From: an uncultured Clostridia bacterium
GTDB lineage: Bacteria; Bacillota; Clostridia; Oscillospirales; Acutalibacteraceae
Length of the DNA: 64,000 nucleotides
Assembly: GCA_946183365.1 (NCBI GenBank)
Contig: CAMHAH010000004.1
Location: 119,583 to 183,582, forward strand
Reading direction: 5' to 3'
Part shown: positions 15,865 to 23,800 of the stretch, piece by piece
Position numbering within the stretch: position 1 is the first letter of the stretch
How the letters are laid out: each line of letters starts with the position of its first letter
Notes under the pieces: generated by a model
The model's input: the letters and a program-made list of their open reading frames with translations, nothing else
The model's database searches: none
Told to the model about the DNA's origin: nothing
Program-made: the position numbers and the translations under genes

Positions 15865-16563
15865 TCACAGGTTAAACGCATCGGTCAGACCTTCCAGTTT
15901 GGTATTGTCCTTCTTGACGTAATACAGCTCGGCGATCTCCGTCGTGGTGTGACCGAGTAGATCGGCTACCTGCTTCACGGTCAAGCTCTTGATCGTTCCG
16001 TCGGGCTGTTTGATACCGTTGATCAAGGTCGTGGCGAAGGTATGTCTGAGAGCATGAAGACCTTTCTGTTTTTCCTCCGGGATTCCTGCTGCTGTCTGCA
16101 GTCTGTAGAATCGTCGGAGCAGATTGATCGGCTTGATGAAGTTGCCCTTCTCATTCGGTATGAGAGGAGTATCCTCGCCGAGATATACTTTCTTTCTCAG
16201 TCTGTTTATCATTTCAATCGCTGTGTCGTTCAGCGGAACATCTCTTACGCTGGTGGCGCTTTTCGGTGGGCCAACCTTCGTTTCCTGTCCCTTTGCTCTG
16301 TCCATACCATCTCTGCGGTAATACTCCTTTACCGCTCTGCGTACATGGAGCACTCTATGCTCTAAGTCGATATCACTGTTGAGCAGACCGCACACCTCAC
16401 CTCGTCTTAACCCTGTGTTCAGCATAAGGAAGTAGACGGCAGATTGCTTGTACAAGGGCTTGCCGTTGCCGAAATGCTTGAACGCTTCCGCTTTGAGTAA
16501 TTCTATTTCTTCGGTAGAGAAGACTGCGGTAATTTGTAGGGTGTCAAGGCAGCAAACGAACAT
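15865..16563 (-). pseudogene. Tyrosine integrase, N-terminally truncated copy
   Basis: From residue 15 onward (VFSTEEIELLKAEAFKHFGNG) the frame matches the catalytic halves of the two full integrases at 28539 and 61233, including NTGLRRGEVCGL (Arg), LHALRHTFAT (His-x-x-Arg), LLGHTT and the ELYYVKK tyrosine. The first 190 or so residues, with the arm-binding and core-binding domains, are absent and replaced by 14 unrelated residues. A functional recombinase is therefore unlikely. It is a remnant of the same element family and marks an old insertion or deletion next to the secreted-protein gene. Confidence 0.85.
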
Positions 16564-16623
16564 TGCTCGTCCATAGGCTGACGGGAATCAACCGAACCGC
16601 TCAATATTCGCTCCATAGACACT

Positions 16624-16649
16624 GAACCCTCCGTTTTTACGGAGGGTTC
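16624..16649. terminator. Hairpin downstream of the secreted helical protein gene
   Basis: GAACCCTCCG (16624-16633) and CGGAGGGTTC (16640-16649) form a perfect 10-bp stem, loop TTTTTA. It is placed to end the minus-strand transcript of the gene at 16699, though no clear U-run follows. Confidence 0.55.
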
Positions 16650-16698
16650 GACACATTGATGTCAATAGCTTCAATTATTATGCATTTACGTGGGACAA

Positions 16699-18333
16699 TC
16701 AGGTGTACCAGTCGGGTTTGTCGCTTGGAGGATCGATCTTAGAGAAGATGATATATCCTTTTGTTGTATTGCTGCCCTTATCTTCAAATCCGTCAGCGCA
16801 GTCATAATTGTAATCACCGATGATCGTTACATTGGTATTTTTTGCGCCGTTACTGATACAGATCGCGGAGCCTGTTGTGGCGTATATGGTGCCGCGATTA
16901 TGGTATATTTTTGCGTTTTCAGCGTTGCCCGGGACATAAATCGCGTGGCAGCCTCCCTTTACGAAAGTATAGGTCAGTGTAAAATCAGAGTTGCTTGAAA
17001 CCGAGAAGGTGTTGAGGTCGGACTTAGCGGTGGAGTCAAATGTGCTTCCGTTCGAAGTATCTCTGCCGAGATACAATTCTACCTTTCTACGCTCGGGGAC
17101 CTCAAAACCACCGCTTGAATTAATGCCCTTTACGTTATCATCGAGCTTGTAGCCTTTCATTGCGTCAGCTTTTACAGCTATACATCTTCCGTTGGAGTCG
17201 ATCGTAAAATCACACATCGAGTCAATACCCTGCGACCAAGCGTCGATAAAGCTTCTGCAACCCTTTTCTGCGGTGTATTTATTTAGGTTTGTGGTTTTAA
17301 GTGTGTAGGGAGCAATGTCGAGAATCTTGTTATTGTTATCCTCGATAACTCTTGTGAAAATACCGTCCATAGCGCTGAGGCTTTGGAGCATTTCGGAAGC
17401 TGTATTCTCATACTTTGTATAAGGCGCTTCATCCTCGTTAACTGAGATGATATTATTGTCGATTTCATATTCCTTTACTTTTTTTGCCATATTGTTCAGT
17501 ACATTGATTGCAAAAAAGTCAAGGATAGCGTGCTCCTCCATAGAGGTTATCTCAGCGTTGATACCCTTGATAACCTTGTGGTAATCGGGTGTATTTGTAT
17601 AGCTGTGCTCGTTTTTGTCGGCGGCAATAACCCTGTCAAGCAGGTAGGATGTGAGCTGCTGATAGCCATTTTCGTGATTGCTGGTGCTGCGCTCGCCCTT
17701 AAGGAAGCTGAGCATAGCGTCAAAATCAGCCTGTAGATTGCTTACGTTGCAAACGGGGTCACTGATGATTTCCTTGTAAGCTTTGTATGTGGTGTTGTTG
17801 AGCTTACCCATGCCATCGCAGGTGAAATTATCCTTGTGCTGAGAAATACGCTTAAGAACATTAGCGTAATCCTCGGCAATTTTGTCGGTTTGCTTTCTGA
17901 ATTCCAAAGTGCTAATGTTAGAATCAATCATCTGAAGCTGACGCATCTCTTCGCTGTGATACTTATTCGCTTTTTCCGAAAGGGTCTGGACCTCGGCGAG
18001 GACCTCGTTGACCATAGCCTTGATTTCAGCCGCCTCCTTATCGATGTCATCTTTAACTTCCTGATTTGAGGGACCGTCGTCCAAACCGAAAATAAGGTTA
18101 AATACGGGACCGATCGCCATATTTGCAAGCTTCATGCCTGTTGCGCTGAGTAATGTTTTACCGATGTACCCGAAGGCGGTCTTTGCCATGCTTCCGACTA
18201 CACCCTCGGAGACTGAAGGCCCTGCTGCTGCGTTAGCCGAAGCCGGTATAATTGTGGCTGACCCCACCGAAAATACTGTAATTACGGATAATGCTGTTGC
18301 GATAATTCTTGTTTTGATACCATTCTTTTTCAT
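16699..18333 (-). CDS. Secreted helical protein, possibly pore-forming-like (unrecognised)
   Basis: The start is ATG 18333, preceded by AGAGGTGATAATT; a GTG frame start at 18342 lies inside that ribosome site. Residues 1-35 are a signal peptide (TALSVITVFSVGSATIIPASANA). After it comes a hydrophobic segment (GKTLLSATGMKLANMAIGPV) and then a long amphipathic helical region, residues about 70-340, ending in a beta-rich, Gly/Asn-rich C-terminal 170 residues. A secretion signal, hydrophobic hairpin and helical bundle followed by a beta domain is the layout of alpha-helical pore-forming toxins (HBL or Cry6 style), but I see no motif that proves it. It is divergent from a TetR gene with TTGTAGCCAA repeats between. 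Confidence 0.7.
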   Translation of the reverse strand: MKKNGIKTRIIATALSVITVFSVGSATIIPASANAAAGPSVSEGVVGSMAKTAFGYIGKTLLSATGMKLANMAIGPVFNLIFGLDDGPSNQEVKDDIDKEAAEIKAMVNEVLAEVQTLSEKANKYHSEEMRQLQMIDSNISTLEFRKQTDKIAEDYANVLKRISQHKDNFTCDGMGKLNNTTYKAYKEIISDPVCNVSNLQADFDAMLSFLKGERSTSNHENGYQQLTSYLLDRVIAADKNEHSYTNTPDYHKVIKGINAEITSMEEHAILDFFAINVLNNMAKKVKEYEIDNNIISVNEDEAPYTKYENTASEMLQSLSAMDGIFTRVIEDNNNKILDIAPYTLKTTNLNKYTAEKGCRSFIDAWSQGIDSMCDFTIDSNGRCIAVKADAMKGYKLDDNVKGINSSGGFEVPERRKVELYLGRDTSNGSTFDSTAKSDLNTFSVSSNSDFTLTYTFVKGGCHAIYVPGNAENAKIYHNRGTIYATTGSAICISNGAKNTNVTIIGDYNYDCADGFEDKGSNTTKGYIIFSKIDPPSDKPDWYT

Positions 18334-18375
18334 AATTATCACCTCTGTAGATTGTTGTTTTGTTATCCTGACTAT

Positions 18376-18404
18376 AATATATCACTTATTTTCACAGTGA
18401 ACAA
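18376..18404 (-). promoter_or_regulatory. Promoter of the secreted helical protein gene
   Basis: On the minus strand TTGTTC (18399-18404) and TATATT (18376-18381) are 17 bases apart, about 40 bases before the start codon. Confidence 0.5.
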
Positions 18405-18423
18405 TATTCAATCAAGTCGCGAT

Positions 18424-18492
18424 TTGTAGCCAAATTTACACATTTGCAGTCAAGAGTAGCATAATTTACAGAAATTAATAAATTGTAGCCAA
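18424..18492. promoter_or_regulatory. Two direct repeats TTGTAGCCAA, candidate operators
   Basis: TTGTAGCCAA occurs at 18424-18433 and 18483-18492, between the divergent secreted-protein and TetR promoters. The second copy abuts the TetR -35. The TetR protein is the natural candidate to bind them, by inference. Confidence 0.45.
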
Positions 18493-18493
18493 C

Positions 18494-18522
18494 TTGATAA
18501 TTGCATCAGTTAATGCTATAAT
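18494..18522 (+). promoter_or_regulatory. TetR gene promoter
   Basis: TTGATA (18494-18499), 17-base spacer, TATAAT (18517-18522); near consensus and 32 bases before the start codon. Confidence 0.75.
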
Positions 18523-18553
18523 CTAATCGGTTACAGAAGGGAGAGTTGATTTA

Positions 18554-19132
18554 ATGGCTGTAAAAAGACCCGACCGCAGGACTATGAAAACTAAGAACGC
18601 CATCTTTACGGCGCTTGCGGAGCTAATGACCGAGAAAGAACTCCGCCATATTACCGTTCAGGATATCTCAGACAAGGCAGATATTCACCGCGTCACCTTC
18701 TATAAGCATTTTCAAGATATATATGATGTTTACGAGCAGCTGACAAAAATCATTTTAAGCGAAGTAGGCGTCCTGTTGACTCAGCACGACGAAAAACCGC
18801 CATCGACGTTTTATTATGATATATTAAACTATGTGACGGAACATGCCGTTTATTTCAAAATGATATTCAGCCCTCACAACACAAGCCGTCTTTATCAAAA
18901 TTTGCTCAAATTGTTTATCGGATATGAGGGCTTGTTTTTATCGGAACAGTTTGGACCCGATTATCCCGAAAGTGTTTTAACCTGCGTCATTCGCTATCAT
19001 GTGAACGGCTGTTTTGCCGTGATTGCCGATTGGATTACGACTGGTCTGGAGCGCCCGCAGGAATATATCGTTAAAACGCTGTCCGAGCTTGACAAAAGCA
19101 TCTATGCGTATTTGAGAAGTCAGCAAACATAA
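18554..19132 (+). CDS. TetR/AcrR family transcriptional regulator
   Basis: This 192-residue protein has the TetR N-terminal helix-turn-helix: KTKNAIFTALAELMTEKELR, then ITVQDISDKADIHRVTFYKHF at residues about 29-49. The C-terminal 130 residues are the helical ligand-binding and dimer region, which resembles the TetR_C_7-type Firmicutes subgroup (YFKMIFSP...). GAAGGGAGAG precedes the start. It is divergent from the secreted helical protein and probably controls it or itself. The inducer is unknown. Confidence 0.9.
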   Translation: MAVKRPDRRTMKTKNAIFTALAELMTEKELRHITVQDISDKADIHRVTFYKHFQDIYDVYEQLTKIILSEVGVLLTQHDEKPPSTFYYDILNYVTEHAVYFKMIFSPHNTSRLYQNLLKLFIGYEGLFLSEQFGPDYPESVLTCVIRYHVNGCFAVIADWITTGLERPQEYIVKTLSELDKSIYAYLRSQQT

Positions 19133-19228
19133 GATTCTTTGTGTCATACGACAAGGCGTTTTTATAAACAAACATACCTCCATTCGGCAATAGAATTCTC
19201 AATTAAAACAGCAGAAAAAGAAATGAAA

Positions 19229-19333
19229 GGGGTGTGGGTCTTGCCCGCATTCGCCTTGTTCGGCGGCCAACGAAGGCCGTCGTAACACAAAGGCGAAACT
19301 GGCGCGCGCGATATTATACCCAAGTGTATACTA
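19229..19333. repeat. Conserved cruciform, oriT-like, copy A
   Basis: A nested palindrome: TTCGCCTT...AAGGCGAA encloses CGGCGGCC/GGCCGTCG, followed by AAGTGTATAC. The same block lies at 31220, 56656 and 63934, each time directly upstream of mobC where mobC survives. Here the mob genes are gone. Bases 19334-19671 continue the conserved right end of the element with hairpins and no gene. Confidence 0.65.
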
Positions 19334-19671
19334 CTTTTTTAGCCTTTCATCACATCATAGCTTTTACAAATTCTATTGAAAGAAGAAAGGACACTTCTCC
19401 CCTACCCTATGTACTCAACACGTTTAGCACTCCACGAACTCAGTATAAACTCCCATAGAATTCATTAACGGGACATTGAAGAGGTATATTTCCAAATAAG
19501 AATAAAGTCGCTACTTTTTTCATAAAAAGAACGCAACACATAATCTGTAGCCACCTGACAGAATTATCGTCATAGGTGCACACAAATCGTCTGTGTTAGG
19601 CACGCGTGCCTTTTTCCTATTATCACTCTAACACCTAAATATAAACGTGAACAGCGGGGACGACTGATGTG

Positions 19672-19872
19672 TCATCCCCGCTGCTGTGTATCTACGTATA
19701 TTTCAGTTGTCATTTTCACACCGAGCTTGAAGCCTTCGATGTAGGCGTCCTTCTCAGACATAGCGATCAGCAACAGCTGGCAGTTCTCGATCTGCTCTAG
19801 CTTCTCCTTTTGCTGCTCGGTCGTGAGGGTAGATCGGAGATCATCAAGCAACAGAGTACTAAAAAGGTGCAA
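19672..19872 (-). pseudogene. DUF6809 family fragment
   Basis: From residue 11 (LRSTLTTEQQKEKLEQIENC) to the end (TTEIYVDTQQRG) the frame matches the C-terminal two thirds of the intact DUF6809 gene at 42365-42640. The N-terminal part of that protein (the FGNINPSEY segment) is missing and replaced by ten unrelated residues. The stop lies inside the CAGCGGGGACGAC hairpin (19652-19683), as it does in the intact copy. The protein family is of unknown function and is common on clostridial mobile elements. This is a remnant left with copy A of the element. Confidence 0.8.
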
Positions 19873-19893
19873 TCCGCTACAGACTGCACCTTT
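19861..19893 (-). terminator. Rho-independent terminator of the dockerin-LRR gene
   Basis: On the minus strand AAAGGTGCA pairs with TGCACCTTT and is followed by a run of T. It lies just after the dockerin gene stop at 19899. Confidence 0.8.
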
Positions 19894-19898
19894 GAATA

Positions 19899-20597
19899 CT
19901 ATTCGTTATAAATAACGACCGTTTTGCCTATTTCATATGGTGTTTCAACCAGAACTACATATCGCTGTATATATGTCGCGTCTGTTATATCGAGCCCCTC
20001 TCCGTCTATGTCGCCGTTTCGCTCAACGATCTCAACATTCGGTACCGACAGCTTTATCAGGTAACGCAGGACAAACGTCGCGTCTATAGCTGTGACCGAT
20101 CCATCGCCGTCAGCGTCGCCCAACAGATAAGTCTCAGCGCTCATACAGACATAGGATATCTCGTGTTCTTTGGCATATGCGATCGCATAGCTGTCGGCCG
20201 TAGCATAGATCACGATCTGATCACAGCCTCGAAAAACATGGTTGCCGATCTGCGTGACAGAGCCGGGGATCACGATCTTAGCCAAGTTTACGCACTGAGC
20301 AAAAGCGCCGTCTCCGATCGAGGTGATCTGACCGCTCAGGGTCACCTCACGCACATTCGTGTTCGTCGCGAAAGCGTAGCCGTCTATCCTGACGATCGGA
20401 AAACCACCGTAATCTCTCGGTACAGAAACGACCTTATCTTCTCCGTCATAAGCTCGGATAGAGAACGCATAATCGCCCGCGCCGCTCACAACGCCGAGCG
20501 TATAGTCGCCGTAACGGTAGACAGTGGCCGCGCTATATGACGTACACAAAAACATCAGAACAGCAATACACATCATTATTGAAATAAATCTTTTCAT
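19899..20597 (-). CDS. Secreted BspA-like LRR protein with C-terminal dockerin
   Basis: The start is ATG 20597 behind GAGAGGCGAT; a TTG five codons upstream overlaps that site. Residues 1-24 are a signal peptide (FISIMMCIAVLMFLCTSYSA). Residues about 30-150 are BspA-type LRR_5 repeats (GDGAFAQCVNLAKIVIPGSV). Residues about 160-228 are a type I dockerin with two calcium loops, DADGDGSVTAID and DIDGEGLDITD, the first preceded by LLG. Dockerins dock onto cohesins on a scaffoldin or the cell surface; no cohesin gene is visible here. It is the last gene of the operon with the 2267-residue protein and the 43-residue peptide, and it parallels the gene at 42746. Confidence 0.9.
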   Translation of the reverse strand: MKRFISIMMCIAVLMFLCTSYSAATVYRYGDYTLGVVSGAGDYAFSIRAYDGEDKVVSVPRDYGGFPIVRIDGYAFATNTNVREVTLSGQITSIGDGAFAQCVNLAKIVIPGSVTQIGNHVFRGCDQIVIYATADSYAIAYAKEHEISYVCMSAETYLLGDADGDGSVTAIDATFVLRYLIKLSVPNVEIVERNGDIDGEGLDITDATYIQRYVVLVETPYEIGKTVVIYNE

Positions 20598-20616
20598 AAG
20601 ATCGCCTCTCAAAGAA

Positions 20617-20650
20617 GGGCGCCGCCGTTGTTTTTCGACGTGCGGCGCCC
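20617..20650 (-). terminator. GC-rich hairpin between peptide P2 and dockerin gene
   Basis: GGGCGCCGC (20617-20625) pairs with GCGGCGCCC (20642-20650). On the plus strand it is followed by TCTTTTTT; on the coding minus strand no U-run is present, so it may attenuate or protect rather than end the message. A similar hairpin follows peptide P1. Confidence 0.6.
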
Positions 20651-20664
20651 TCTTTTTTCATTGA

Positions 20665-20796
20665 TTAGGGATCGACCAAAACGCCGCCGCCGTTCTCTTC
20701 GGGTTCTTCTTCAATGGGGTCACTGTACATGATGACATCATTCATTTTAAACTCTATGACATCTATCACGAGCTGAGTATATGGTTCTTTATTCAA
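20665..20796 (-). CDS. 43-residue peptide, putative RiPP-like precursor (P2)
   Basis: A TTG start at 20796 lies 5 bases after GAGGTGG, which itself overlaps the stop of the giant gene (20807). The peptide is NKEPYTQLVIDVIEFKMNDV after the start residue, then IMYSDPIEEEPEENGGG and VLVDP. It has no signal peptide. The pattern Y....ID.VI....NDVI.YSD matches P3 (43665) closely and P1 (493) more loosely. The C-terminal part is acidic with a Gly triplet, as in P1. No modifying enzyme is adjacent; the next gene is the dockerin protein. Co-translation with the giant protein suggests a joint role. The function is unknown; a modified peptide is inference. Confidence 0.65.
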   Translation of the reverse strand: MNKEPYTQLVIDVIEFKMNDVIMYSDPIEEEPEENGGGVLVDP

Positions 20797-20806
20797 CTTT
20801 GCCACC

Positions 20807-23800
20807 TCACTTGTTCAGTAATTCATGCACGTTGATATCATAGTTAACGTCAGAATAGTAGTAATCCACTCCGTCAACGGTGATATAAGCAATCACGGAG
20901 AATTGTTGGTTCTCTGCCTTATTCGTGTCGGATTGCAGGGTATACAGGACACGGTTGAAGTTCGAGATCGGCTCGGTCTCATCAGTCGGCTTGCCGTACT
21001 CAAAGCGATATGCGACCGTTTCATCGTCTATGCGCACGACTGTACTGTCGTTTTTGATCATATCATTCGTATAATGAATCATATCCATATCGGTCGGAGG
21101 TTCGGAATCGGCGGTACGCTTGACAGCGACCAGTCCGTAACGGATATTCTCGTCGCCCTCGGCGACCATATCCTGCACGACCTTACCGTCCTTACTCAGA
21201 TAATTGACCATGTAGTCGAGGTAGACCCAGTCGTATTCGTCGGAGATCATATGCGTAAAGGTCGCTTCCTCGATCAGCGGATTCCAATCATCTTCAAGCT
21301 GATTCTCATACTGCGCGTAGACGTCAACAATTCTGTCGTCGTTGCTCTCATCCAACCACTTGCCGCGCAAGAGCATGCCGAAGGTGCGGTTCGTGGTGAT
21401 CGGGATAAGACCCGCCTCATCCGCCGACCAATAGCAGAAGCCCTCCTCAGGGATCGTGTCATCAATATGCACATACTTCTCAGGATCGGTGAACTCCGCG
21501 CTGAACGTGACGGGCTTGCCGTATGCGACATTTGGGACTACTCCTCTATATTCCGTTGTACCGTCCTTCACAAGATGGTATCGGAAGGTAAAGGTATAGG
21601 GCTTTGTCGTCGCGAAAACTTCCAGAGAATTGTCCAAGGGGTTGGGCGTCATATTCGACGCGTCACTCGCGACCGTTTTCACCAAATCCCACTGGATGTC
21701 ATTCTTATATACGGATACGTCCTTTTGAGGATCATCGTCCTCGTTGCCGGTAACTGCCAAAGCCGCCTTGACAAGCGGATTTTTGCCGCCATACAGCACC
21801 ATCGCTTCCGGCGTCCAGAGATAGGTCGGAACACCGGGCATAAAGCCGTTGCCGGAGTAGCCTTCGACCTCTTCCTTCTTCAGCTCAACCTCAACGGTCT
21901 TGGTTCTCTGCTCGCCGTAGCGGTCGGTATGGGTGAACTTGTAAGAACCCTTGGGATAGGCGGTGTTTACAATAGTATAGCCGTCATAGGTCGCGGTATA
22001 ATTTGCGACCGCTTCCTCCTCGACGGTATAGCTGATCTTAACTCTATTACCGTTTTCGGTTTTATAGATAGGCTTATTAAGGAACTTGTATTTCCAGCTA
22101 TCCGCCTCAGTTACCTTGACCGAATCGACCTTTTCGCCATCCGCCAGCAGGTTGACCGTGATCTGTTCGGGGCGCTTGCCCTCTTGGTTGTTGTTGTCGT
22201 TCCAGATCTTTGTGCCGGTGATGTCGGTCGTCGTCACGGTGTTTACGATATTATAGCCGTCATAGGTCGCGGTATAGTTCTCGACCGCTTCCTCCTCGAC
22301 GGTATAGCTGATCTTAACTTTATTGCCGTTTTCGGTTTTGTAGATCGGTTTATTGACAAAGCTGTATTTCCAGCCGTTAGCGGCAGTAACTTTGACAAAA
22401 TCGACCTTTTTGCCGTCCGCCATCAGGTTGACCGTGATCTCAGAGGGACGCTTGCCCTCTTTATCATTGTCGTCTTGCCATGTCTTTGTGCCGGTGATGT
22501 TGGTTTCGAGCCATCTGTTGATGATCGTACTGCCAAACACGGTAGAAGCGTAGTTATCGCGGTTCTCATATTTGGACGGGTATTCCTCGGTAAACGTCAG
22601 CATGTTTTTCTTGACGCCCTGATCGAGCTTGATCTCACCGGACGTCCAGGTGCTGCTGCCGCTGAAATCGCTCTTTTTGAGCTTGATCGGTGAACCGGTT
22701 ATCTCACTGCCCGCGTTATAAACATGGATCTTGAGATAAGACGGACGGTCAGCTTCTTCATCGTACATCCACATCTTGGTAACCGTCAGAGTATCCTCAG
22801 GCTCGGTAGGCTCGGTGGATTCGGTAGCCTCAGTCGGATCATCGGGATCATCGGGATCATCGGGCGTATCGGGACCGCCCGGTCCGGGAACGAAAGGCGG
22901 ATCAACGGAAGGAACGGGAATGATGATAACGCTCGGATCACCGTCGTCATCGTCATCGTCGTCATCATCAGCTTCCGAAGGTTGTGTCGATGGCTGTGTT
23001 GCCGGCTCCGTTGAAGGTTCGGTGGACGGCTCAGTCGAAGGCTCAGTCGAGGGCTCAGTCGAGGGCTCAGTCGGAGGCTCGGTGGACGGTTCGCTCTTGG
23101 TGTTGACAAGATCCAAGCCCATGTACGAAACCGTATAGCCATCGGGCACATCCTCGCGGATATAATAGTCTTTGTCGCGATCGGGGCTGTCCACCGGTAT
23201 CTTGAGCGACCATGTCCAGCCGTTATTGTCGTAACTGTCTCCCTTTGTCACCGTGACGGGTGAGCCTTGCACTTCTTTTTCAGTCCCGTTGTCATCATAC
23301 AAAACATGGAGCTGTATGTCGTTGGGACGGTTGGCTTCTTCATCGCCCTTCCACCACTTTGTACCGCCGATCACCTGAGGACGCTGATCGGGATCGTTAG
23401 GATCGCCGTCGCCGGGATGGAACTTGATGTTGATGACGTTGCAGGTGCGCTCATAGTCATGGAGCAGGCTCAGCGCGTAGCCCTTGATGCTCCAGTATTT
23501 GTCTCGGGGCTCGTACATCACGGGGATGCTGAAATCCAAGCCTCCCTGGTGGATCAGCGCGTCGATAATCATTTCCATCATACCGGTCACCAGCTCAGCG
23601 CCCGCGTAATCCATCGGGAGCTTTTTCTCTCCCATACCGTACTTTTTGACCGTGAACTTCACGCGCCAGCGGGTCAGCGGATTCTGTGAATCGGGTGTTG
23701 CTTTTCCTACCGCAAGGCCTGTTGCGAAGTATTTGTTAAACAGAACGTCCGCGCCCATAGCAACCGCTTCGCTGAACAGATTACCGCCCAAATTCTTGCT

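Noticed and set aside
19899..20597. Cellulosome enzyme
   Set aside because: A dockerin is present, but the rest is LRR; there is no glycoside hydrolase domain or cohesin in the window.
20825..22693. 622-residue plus-strand frame
   Set aside because: Long only because the GC-skewed giant gene on the other strand lacks stops in this frame; no ribosome site or known domain.
22786..23138. Short Ser/Gly/Val repeats resembling a CRISPR or structural repeat
   Set aside because: This is the coding DNA of the TEPSTEP and Asp-run linker; units are in-frame, with no spacers.
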